A DNA stretch of 64,000 bases from CAYPLH01 sp964411505 (GTDB lineage Bacteria > Bacillota > Clostridia > CAYPLH01 > DUMO01). The notes under the pieces were generated by a model, which had not been told where the DNA came from, searched no databases, and saw only the letters and a program-made list of their open reading frames with translations. This document shows positions 10,197 through 19,500 of the stretch, piece after piece (positions within the stretch are counted from its first letter, which is position 1; the number at the start of each line of letters is the position of its first letter). A program made the translations under genes and the position numbers. The stretch is from the NCBI GenBank assembly GCA_964411505.1, contig CAYPLH010000007.1, positions 1 through 64,000 on the forward strand, written 5' to 3'.

Positions 10197-10667
10197 ATGA
10201 AATTAATAAAAGGTACAAATGAATGGTTTATGAACGAAGCCTTGAAGGAGGCTACAAAAGCATATATAAAAGAGGAAATTCCAGTAGGAGCTGTGATTGT
10301 GAAGGATGGTAAAGTTATAGCCCGCGGTCATAATGAAAAAGAGCGAAGAAACAACCCACTTCATCACGCAGAGATGGCAGCTATCCAAAAAGCAAGCAAA
10401 AAGATTGGGTCATGGCGTCTTTATGGATGCAGCCTATATGTAACTTTAGAGCCGTGTCCCATGTGTGCTGGTGCATTAATACAATCAAGGGTCGACAGGG
10501 TAATAATAGGTGCCCCAGACCCGAAAGCAGGTGCTGTCGGGTCGGTTATTGACCTGTTGGCTGATGAACGATTTAACCATAAAGTTGATGTTGTTCATGG
10601 TATCCTTCAGCATGAATGCTCAAAGATATTGAAGGATTTTTTTGCAGATTTAAGAAGCAGGAAGTAA
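10197..10667 (+). CDS. tadA: tRNA-specific adenosine deaminase
   Basis: 156-aa zinc deaminase that converts A34 to inosine in tRNA-Arg(ACG). The catalytic HAE motif is at residues 57-59 and the zinc cysteines are in PCPMC (Cys87, Cys90). Length and the N-terminal NEWFMNEALKEA segment match TadA. The ATG start has GGTGGTG upstream. It lies just downstream of a tRNA-Arg gene and converges with the SGNH hydrolase gene, 2 nt from its stop. Confidence 0.95.
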   Translation: MKLIKGTNEWFMNEALKEATKAYIKEEIPVGAVIVKDGKVIARGHNEKERRNNPLHHAEMAAIQKASKKIGSWRLYGCSLYVTLEPCPMCAGALIQSRVDRVIIGAPDPKAGAVGSVIDLLADERFNHKVDVVHGILQHECSKILKDFFADLRSRK

Positions 10668-10669
10668 AA

Positions 10670-11659
10670 TCAACTTCTCTTAACCTGTAATAAAACTTCA
10701 TTTATAAAATTTTCAGCCATGAAAAACTGCGCCTCAGCATTTGGATGCAAGTCATCAGGCATATACTCTGCTTTATCTAAGCCTAGTATTTTAAGACCGT
10801 CTACATAATATATACTTGTATCTCCATGCTTTTTGAATATTTCAACCACATACAAAAGCATATTTCGCATTTCCATAAGTGTCATGGAGTTATCCCATAC
10901 ACGAGATCCTTCTCTTTTGGGACTATGAATCGGCGAAATCACAACAATTGGAACATCAGGGTTTTTATCACGAATAATATTAATCATTCCAATAACATTT
11001 GACTTAAAAGTTCTAGGCGAAAGTTCACCCTTATAGCAATTTATTCCCAATTTCAGAGTAATTATGTCAGCAGAAAGATCGCGTATCATCAACCCAATCA
11101 TTGGATCGATCTTGCATTGTCCCCCATATCCAAGGTTTGTAAGGTGAAAATTATTTTCCCTAGCAACGATACCTGCCCATATAGTAGAAGGTGAACCGGC
11201 ATCTTTAGAATGACTTATGGAGCTCCCATAATGCACCCATCTCTTTTTATCAATAAATGTGCGTTGTATTTGGGCATCATCATCAATTAGCACTTTTTCC
11301 AACACAAATGGAAATCTCGGGTCCAGCCATATTTCAATGTTTTTCATTCCAGAATCTATAGGTAAAAACTTAACTTCCTTGCTTTGCTCACATGTGTATT
11401 GTTCAATAAGCTTTCCATTTGAATAAACATCCATTTTCATGTTTTCAAAGAGTTCATAAAGCTTAAGTCCAATATTCAGTGAATCAGTTGTGAATGTAAG
11501 TCGGATTCCTGATGATTCGCCTGCTCTGTCAGATACATGTGGAAAAAAATCACTATGGTTGTAATCAATTCTCCACGGTCTGCACCATGCGTCATCAACC
11601 TGCACAGATACACTACCCTCAAATGAAAATACATTATCAGTATAACAATATTCTTTCAA
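10670..11659 (-). CDS. SGNH/GDSL-family hydrolase with N-terminal beta domain
   Basis: 329-aa putative esterase. The C-terminal half carries SGNH blocks: Gly145-Ser146-Ser147 (block I nucleophile), GYGGQ around 177-181 (block II Gly), KLGINC around 203-208 (block III Asn207), and DDLHP with Asp302/Asp303 and His305 (block V). The first ~135 residues lack these motifs and look like a beta-sandwich, an arrangement seen in carbohydrate esterases that deacetylate polysaccharides. No signal peptide is visible, so it is probably intracellular. The TTG start follows AAAGGGGAG. Substrate unknown. Confidence 0.8.
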   Translation of the reverse strand: MKEYCYTDNVFSFEGSVSVQVDDAWCRPWRIDYNHSDFFPHVSDRAGESSGIRLTFTTDSLNIGLKLYELFENMKMDVYSNGKLIEQYTCEQSKEVKFLPIDSGMKNIEIWLDPRFPFVLEKVLIDDDAQIQRTFIDKKRWVHYGSSISHSKDAGSPSTIWAGIVARENNFHLTNLGYGGQCKIDPMIGLMIRDLSADIITLKLGINCYKGELSPRTFKSNVIGMINIIRDKNPDVPIVVISPIHSPKREGSRVWDNSMTLMEMRNMLLYVVEIFKKHGDTSIYYVDGLKILGLDKAEYMPDDLHPNAEAQFFMAENFINEVLLQVKRS

Positions 11660-11831
11660 ATAAATCTCCCCTTTGTTTCAGCTTTCTTAAGTAGCTGTTT
11701 TCATAACTCTTTTGATACTACCTTCAGCATTTTTATCATGCTTCAGTTCCCATTGTATGCATCACCAAATCGCTTAAAAACATCTGTTTAGCTGTTACCT
11801 TATTTATGAGTGAACTAACATCGTCATTGAA

Positions 11832-12071
11832 ATGGCAATGCACAACTACCCAAAAGTGTCTGTTGATTTTTACTTAAGCTATATGTTACAATATTATAGC
11901 AGTTATGAGCAAGAGTTAAAAGCAGCAATTAAAAACAATACAGACTTTTACAAAATATACATGCTTGACAACATCAGGCTTTGTGAGCGCGCGGGCAGAA
12001 GAATTAATTTTGCAAAGTTAACACTTTTTGCGCAGTTCTTTGAAAAAGCATTTTCCCGATTTGGCTGTTAA
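11832..12071 (+). CDS. Hypothetical 79-aa protein
   Basis: Small ORF rich in Tyr, Asn and Lys with alternating aromatic residues, ending in a Cys. No recognised domain. It lacks a clear ribosome binding site; an inner ATG (MHNYPK...) is an alternative start. It sits in an otherwise empty spacer before tRNA-Ser. It could be a real small protein or chance. Confidence 0.3.
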   Translation: MAMHNYPKVSVDFYLSYMLQYYSSYEQELKAAIKNNTDFYKIYMLDNIRLCERAGRRINFAKLTLFAQFFEKAFSRFGC

Positions 12072-12120
12072 GGATTTCTTAGAAAGTATAATGTTGGGTA
12101 CTGGAGATTTAATAGAATAC

Positions 12121-12208
12121 GGAGAGTTGTCCGAGCGGCTGAAGGAGCTGGTCTCGAAAACCAGTGTACCGAAAGGTATCTAGGGTTCAAATCCCTAACT
12201 CTCCGCCA
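12121..12208 (+). tRNA. tRNA-Ser (anticodon CGA)
   Basis: Class II tRNA: acceptor GGAGAGT/ACTCTCC, long variable arm (TGTACCGAAAGGTATCT), anticodon stem CTGGT/ACCAG with loop CTCGAAA giving anticodon CGA, T-arm GGTTCAAATCC, encoded CCA. It decodes UCG. It borders the accessory block to its right. Confidence 0.95.
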
Positions 12209-12212
12209 ATTC

Positions 12213-12247
12213 ATCAAGACCCGCGCCCGCAAGGCGCGGGTCTTGAT
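12213..12247 (+). terminator. Terminator after tRNA-Ser
   Basis: GC-rich perfect 15-bp stem, ATCAAGACCCGCGCC/GGCGCGGGTCTTGAT, with a CGCAA loop, followed by GTTTTATATG. Typical of a stable-RNA terminator. Confidence 0.8.
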
Positions 12248-12273
12248 GTTTTATATGGGTTGTGGGCTTCCGC

Positions 12274-12756
12274 TTAACTTATACACCCTACAAAATTGTA
12301 CTTAACCTGTATGTTGTGCAACTTAATGCCGCATTCGTCGCATTGTTCGTGTACCGACACATGGTCTATAAGCTGATATGCCGTCGCCCGGTCGAGCCTG
12401 TCGATGGTGGCGCACTCCTTGAGTATTCCTAACCATCTTTGAATATCGGCTCTGCTGTTCCTGTTATCTTGAATATGATGCTGTAGATCGGACGCCTTGT
12501 CGTTTAGTTCGGTTATCTCGCGCTCGTAATCGGTTAGCATTTTCTTAAACAGGCTGTCCGGCACGTTACCTTTGAACTTTTCTTCAAACAACGCTTTGCT
12601 TGCGTCCTCTATAAACGATATGCGGCTTATCGCGTCGCGCAATGACTTTTCCTTCGCGGCGTTTTCGTTTTTACTCACTTCGCCCGAATATTCGAGCAGC
12701 CTGTCAAACAAACCCGCCTCGTCTTGTACCGCTGTTTTCACGTGTTGACATATCAT
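12274..12756 (-). pseudogene. C-terminal fragment of a large serine recombinase (DUF4368 type)
   Basis: 160 aa corresponding to the end of a large serine site-specific recombinase, the TnpX/ICE type. A coiled-coil-like segment (residues ~35-110) precedes the DUF4368-like tail (DRATAYQLIDHVSVHEQ... to KYNFVGC). The catalytic resolvase domain and the recombinase domain, normally 350-400 residues, are absent, so it cannot catalyse recombination. The segment is visibly more GC-rich than the genes to the left, suggesting transfer. It lies beside tRNA-Ser and behind an ABC exporter fragment: the remnant of an integrated element. Confidence 0.75.
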
Positions 12757-12759
12757 TCT

Positions 12760-12788
12760 TCACTTCGGGACAACTTGTCCCGAAGTGA
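12760..12788. repeat. 14-bp inverted repeat between two gene fragments
   Basis: TCACTTCGGGACAA, one C, then its exact reverse complement. It fills the 33-bp gap between the ABC fragment stop and the recombinase fragment. No T-run follows on the minus strand, so it is either a weak terminator or a leftover element end. Confidence 0.6.
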
Positions 12789-12789
12789 T

Positions 12790-13524
12790 TCATTCGTACC
12801 GTTTTGCTTGCGATTTATATAACTTAGCGTACTTGCCGCTTGAGGCGATCAATTCGCTATGAGTTCCCGTTTCGGCGACCCGGCCGTCCTTCATCACTAC
12901 AATCCGGTCAACCAATTTGCACAAGCCAATGCGATGAGAAATAATCAGCGCTGTTTTACCCTCAGCGGCTTTTATGAATTTCGTTAATATCTCGGTTTCA
13001 ATCAGCGGGTCGAGAGCGCTTGTTGGTTCATCGAGCAGAATGATTTCGCTTTCCTTGAATAAACCGCGAGCGATGGCAAGCTTCTGCCACTGGCCGCCCG
13101 AAAGCTCTTTGCCACCAAACTCACGCCCCATCATAGCATCAAGGTTGTTTTCCACCATACCGGCATCGGATAGTGTGGCTTGTATCGCCGGGTCATCGTC
13201 TATTCGAGCAATATCGGATATGGCTACATTTTCACGCACAGTCAGGTTGTATGAAACGAAATCTTGAGCAATAGCGGATATACCAGCGTAAAAACTTTCT
13301 TTTGTGAAGTCTGTAATTGCTTTTCCATCGTACAGGATTTGCCCCTGCTCGGCGGGATATAGCCCAAGCAAAACCTTTGACAGCGTTGTTTTTCCGCTGC
13401 CGTTCTCCCCGAGAATGGCGATTTTTTCACCTTTACGGACAGCGAGGTTGATAAAGCTGAGCGCGTATTTATCACTGTTCGGATATTTGAAGCTTACATT
13501 TTCGAGCGTTATACTCTCTGCCAA
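12790..13524 (-). pseudogene. ATPase half of an ABC exporter, 5' truncated
   Basis: 244-aa nucleotide-binding domain: Walker A GENGSGKTT (39-47), signature LSGGQ (141-145), Walker B IILLDEP (161-167), switch His197. It opens with the linker-like ESITLENVSFKYP that normally follows six membrane helices in fused exporters. Those helices are missing. Its frame runs upstream without a stop into sequence that, in another frame, encodes the giant adhesin; only a TTG is available as a start. I read it as the 3' piece of a TMD-NBD exporter joined to the adhesin gene. It may still be translated but would have no membrane partner here. Confidence 0.75.
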
Positions 13525-16500
13525 TCCAAGGTATCTGTTCCATGGTAGTTTGCATTTGGAGTGTAGATAACTTTACCATCTTTGATGGTTGTTTTGCCGT
13601 TTTCACCTTGCTGTACATTTAAGATTATTAATGTATCACCGTCAATGTCTGTATCATTGGCAAGTACATTAATGGTTGCTGTCTTATCTTCATTGGTCGA
13701 CACGGTGTCATCCTCGGCAATAGGTGCGTCATTTACAGGATACACAACAATTTTCACCGTTGCGGTATCAGTAACTCCGGCTTTATCTGCTATTGTATAA
13801 GTCAGAATTTCTGTGCCATTCCAATCAGCATTCGGGGTGTACGTTATACTCTTACCGTCATCAGAAATTACAACAGTACCATTTTTATTGCCCGTGACCG
13901 CGGTTATTTTTATTTCGTCACCTTTAAAGGCAATATCAGGGTCGGTATCGTTATACAGCAAATCATATATTGTAAGAGATGTATCCTCGTTCATTGTTTT
14001 GTCTGCATCATCATTGGCTATGGGCGGTTCATTCACAGGATTGATTGCAATAATAATCGTTCCTGTGTCGGTAAGGCGCCTCGTATCTGCACCATCACCT
14101 GTATCGGTTACGGTAAAGATGAAGCTGTCATTCCCATCGTAAATTCCAGGATAAGGCTTATAACTCCATGTGCCATCAGGTTTTAAGGTCAATGTTCCCT
14201 TTTCAGGCAGAGTATCAACACTGAATTTTAGCTCATCGGTCGGGGTTTCAATATCGGTCGCGGTAAGTTTTCCTGTATATGTTATTTTTTCATCCACAGC
14301 CACAATTTTATCATCTGCTATCGGCGCATCATTTATCGGATTTACCGTTACTGTTATAGTTGCGGTATCATTTAAAAATCCATCACTGACCGTTACCTCA
14401 AAACTGTCTGTTCCATTAAAGTTTTCATTCGGTGTATAGGTATAGCTGCCGTCTGCGTTTATGGTTACGCTACCGTTTGATGTTTCCTTGGTTTCGGCTG
14501 TAAATGTCAGGGACTCGCTATCAACATCACTTGCCGTCGCTGTTCCGCTTATGGGCTTATCCTCATCGGTTGTGATCTGGTCATCATTGGCAACGGGTCG
14601 GTCATTTACCGGATTCACCGTCATGGTAACTGTGATTGTGACAGGTTTATCGTCGGGGTCACCATTATAAACTGTGTAGGTAAAGGTATCCTCACCATTA
14701 TAATCCTGATTTGGCGTATATTTTATTTTTCCGTCGTCCGTAATCTCAACAGTTCCATGCTCACCTTGTGTTACTTCTGTGATTACCAATGTATGCTTGC
14801 CGTCCAGCACGTCAACGTCGATTTCATCTTTGGGTATATCGAATGTAATCGGCGTATCCTCGTCGGTTTCCTCGCTGTGGTCCACCGCTATCAAAAGATC
14901 GTTTACAGGTGTTATCGACACAGTAACGGTTGCGGTTGCAACTCCGCCATCTTCGTCCTCTACAATATAGGTGAATGAGTCTGCTCCGTTAAAGTGTAGA
15001 TTTGGTGTATATACCGCCTTGTTTTCTACGATTTTAACAGCACCGTTTGACCCTTGTGTTACTGATTTTAGCACAAGGTCTTCTGTATCAGTTTCAATAT
15101 CGGTATCATTTTCAAGTACATCAATAGTGATTGGGGTATCTTCATTTGTTGTAACACTATCATCCTTTGCAACAGGCAAATCGTTTATGGATTTTACTGT
15201 TATATACACCGTTGCTGTGGCTGTTATGCCCCTTTTATCTTGGATTGTATAGTCAAATTGGTCTGTTCCATGGAAATTTAGATCCGGTGTATATTTGACA
15301 GCATTGCCCAAATTTACTGCTACACCCCTTGACGGACCGTTAGACAGGCTTATAACCTCAAGCACTTCACCATATTCAGGCATAACAAGGTCACCGTCAA
15401 AGTCATTTGCCAGTACATCAATAGTTATTTCGAGGGAATCCTCATCAATTTCTATATTGTCGTCATTGGCTACGGGGTTGTCATCCACACTTTCAATTGT
15501 AACAGTAACCGTTGCACTTGCCTCTCCGCCATCTTTGTCCTCCACAACATAGCTGAAGGTATCCGTTCCGTAATAGTTGGGGTTAGGTGTATATACCGCC
15601 TTATTGCCTACGATTGTAACAGCACCGTTTGACCCTTGTGTTACTGATTTTAGCACAAGGTCTTTTGTCTCAGTTTCAATATCTTCATCATTTGCAAGTA
15701 CATCAATAGTGATTGAGGTATCTTCATTTGTTGTAACACTATCATTCTTTGCAACAGGCAAATCGTTTACGGACCTCACCGTCATGTGTACAGTGATTGT
15801 TGCTGTTTCTCCTTCGTCGTTTTTGACCGAATAGGTAAAGGTATCCGTTCCAAACCAATGCTCTTCATCTTGGGTGTATTTTATTGTTCCGGCTGTGGCA
15901 TCAACAATCTCAACTTTGCCATCAGCACCATCGGTCACACCGGTGATGACCAGTGTATGCTCTCCGTCAAGCACGTCAACATCAATTTTATCCTTCGGGA
16001 TTGTGAACGTCCTCGGAACGTCCTCGTCTGTTGCCTCATTATGAGTTATCTCTATCAAAAGGTCATTTACATTATCAACAATAATCTTTACAGTTGCGGT
16101 ATCAGTAAGCCCACCCTTGTCGGTTATGGTATAGGTTAAGGTTTCCTCACCGTACCAGTGTTCATTCGGTGTGTATGTTATACTCTTACCGTCTTCAGAA
16201 ATTACAACCGTACCATTGTTATTTCCTATTACCTTGGTGATTTTTAGGTCGTCGCCTTCAAAGCCAATATCGGGGTCGGTATCGTTATCCAGTAAATCGG
16301 TTAAGTCAAGGGATGTATCCTCACTCATTGTCCTATCCGCATCATCATTTGCTACGGGCGGCTCGTTTACAGGGTTGATGGTTATAGTAACTATTCCTGT
16401 GTCGCTAAGGAGCGTCATGTCGTCTCCGTCACCGGTATCGGTTACGGTAAAGGTAAAGCTGTCTGTGCCTCCCCAAACACCTGTATTAGGCGTATAGCTC

Positions 16501-19500
16501 CATGAGCCGTTTTCACTAAAGGTCAAAGTTCCCTTTGTAGTATCCGTATCTAATGTGTATACCAAGTCTTGAGGCAAGGTTTCCACATCGGTTGCAGTAA
16601 GTTGCCCTGTGCATGTTGTTTTCTCATTCATTGAGATATTATAATCTTGCGTTTTTGGCGGTGTGTTTACAGGGCGTACGATAACATTAACAATCTGAGT
16701 TGTTTTGTTTTCGCCATCATCTATGTTAATTGTAATCCTAAGTGTTCCGTTTTTATTTTCAGTAGGGGTAAGGTTTACCGTATATTTTCCGCCTGTACCG
16801 CTTAGTTTTATATTATTATCTGCAATAAGCCCCTTTTCCGTGGACGAAAAGGTGACAAGAAGGTTTTTGCTCTCCGTTTCAGGGTCACTTATTATAACAT
16901 TAAATGTTCCGTGCGTGTTCTCGTCCATTTCCCATTTCCACGAGGTTGGGTCTGATTCTACAATAGTCGGCGGGTCGTTAACCCCCGTTATGGTAATATA
17001 AACCGTTCCTACGTCTGTAAGCGCACCGTCACTGATAATATATGTAAAGCTATCGGTGCCGTAATAGTTTTCATCCGGTGTGTAGGTAGCAATGCCGGCT
17101 TCCGAAACAGTAACCGTTCCGTTTGCAGGTTGCTCCCAACTCACTAAGGTGATTGTGTCACCTTCCACATCAGTATCATTTTTAAGAATATCTATATCCA
17201 CAGAGGTATCTTCTTCGGTTGTGGCATAATCGGTATTGGCAACAGGCGCATCATTTACTGCTGTAATGGTAATATAAACCGTTGCTTCGTCTGAATTGCC
17301 GTAGATATCCGAGGCGGTGTAGGTAAAGCTGTCCTCTCCGAAATAGTCTTTATTCGGTGTATAGGTCAATGTGCCATCCATATTGTTTCTTACCTTGCCA
17401 TGGTCAGGTGATGTATATCTTATAACTTTTAAACTATCTCCTTCGGGGCGTTCATCATTGGAAACAACACTGAATTCAGTTTGGGTATCCTCCAAAATGG
17501 TGTAGTAATCATCCTTTGCAACCACCCATGAGGTTTTTGTATCTATACCAAAGTTTAGTATTTTTGTATAGGTTTGCGTTCCGTCATCTGCAGTAATAAC
17601 AATTACAGAGCTACCGCTGGCATTCATTTCAGGTGTTATAGTAAGTTCGTACTCTGTGCCTGTTTGAGTAATGCTAAGACCGCTGTCTTTTACAAGATTC
17701 TTGTTTTGCGAAACAGCAGAAACCGTTATGGTGGCATCGTCAGGATTTGGAACCTTAAAGGTAACTGTTCTAGGTGTGCCCATAGTCGAGGTTACCGAAG
17801 GCAGCAGACCTATAATTTCGGTCGGGTCATAAACAGGCGTGACTTCTATATCGGCTCTGACAGTTATAGAAGCGCCTGCCAAATCTGTAATGCTATATTC
17901 AAAATAATCATTGCCGTTATAGTTAGGGTTAGGCGTATAAGTAGCAATTCCGTTATCTAATGTCACCGTTCCATGCTCAGGTTTTTTTGTAATTGCCACT
18001 TTATGGACATCGTCAATATCAGGGTCAACGATATTTTCTATCAGGCTGATATATGTGGTTGTGTCCTCAAGCAGAGTAACAGTTAAATTCTCTGCTGTCG
18101 GCGGGTCATTGACAGGTTTGATGTTAATATCAAATGTTTTTTCGACGCTTGCCAACCCGTCGGTTGCAAAAAGGGTGATGGTTGTGAGTCCATTTTTATG
18201 CTCGGCAGGGTCAAAGGCAAGGGTAATCTTATTACCCTCACGCGTCATGGTGATTTCGCTGTCCTCAATGGCCGATTGGTTGGATGAACCGAACAGGAAA
18301 ACAAGATCATCAATATTGTTATCCACATCATCTAAGGTAATTTCAACATTTGTGATAGGAGTATCTTCATCTACTTCTATGTCCGACACATCGGAAATAG
18401 TAGGTGCATCATTAATCGGTAGAATGTTGATTGTTATAGTAGAGGTTTTTGTTTCGCTGCCAACAATTACATGGTAAGAAAACACATCCGTTCCGTATGC
18501 GTCGGGGTTTGGTGTGTAATAAACAATATCGCCTTCTACAAGAATTGTTCCTCTATCAGAACTTACAACTTCCGACAAATCCAATGTAAGAGGTAATCCG
18601 CTGTGGTTATTTATATATGAAGCTAAATCTATTGAAAATCCTGCACTATCCTCATCTACCGTTTTTTCGTAGGGCGATATGTAAAAATCGCTTGCCGAGG
18701 CGGCGTTTGTTGTAAGATATATGGTGGCGGTAGATTCCAGCCCTCCTGTATCTTTTATGGTGTAGGTGAAGGTTTTACTGCCTGTATAACCGGGGTCGGC
18801 AGGTATTGTTATCTTGTCGCCCTCAAAGCTTGCATCGCTCTCTACGCTCACAATGCTAAAGCTGTCACCATCTACATCGTAATCGTTCGCCAAAACATTG
18901 GAAAGAACAATCGGCTCATCAAACTTTACATTATAATAGTAGTCATCTTGTGCAACAGGTGCATCGTTGACCGGCGTTACCGTTATGGTTAATGTTCCTG
19001 TTGCCTTTGCTGCATGGCTATCACTGATGGTATATTGTATGCTTTCGGTACCATGCCAATCTTTATTTGGCGTATAGGAAAACTTATCTTCACCCAAATA
19101 TGTAAGAGTGCCGTTTTCCGGTTTTCCAATCTCCAAAAGAGTGATTAGGTCATTTTCCGCATCGGTATCGTTTGCGATAACATTAAAAGTAACTGCCTCA
19201 TCTTCGGGTGTGGTAATATTATCAGCCACAGCCACAGGCGCATCATTTACAGGGTATACAATTACAGTGAAATTACTGCTATAACTGCTACCTCTTGAAT
19301 CGGTTGCGGTTAATGTGATAACCGCTGTTCCGTAAGCATCCTTTTTTGGATTGGCAGTAATGGTATAGGTGCAATTATCCTCGCCCATTTTTGTGATAAC
19401 GATATTCTCACTCGCAAAAAGGCTTTCGTCGCTTGAGGTTACCGTAATCTCAACCTTGTCTAAATCTACAGGGTCATATACTATAAAGATGATAGGCCCT

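Noticed and set aside
11810..11835. GTGAACTAACATCGTCATTG near 11815 resembling 32430-32450
   Set aside because: Only ~20 bases are shared, imperfectly; too short to call a repeat.
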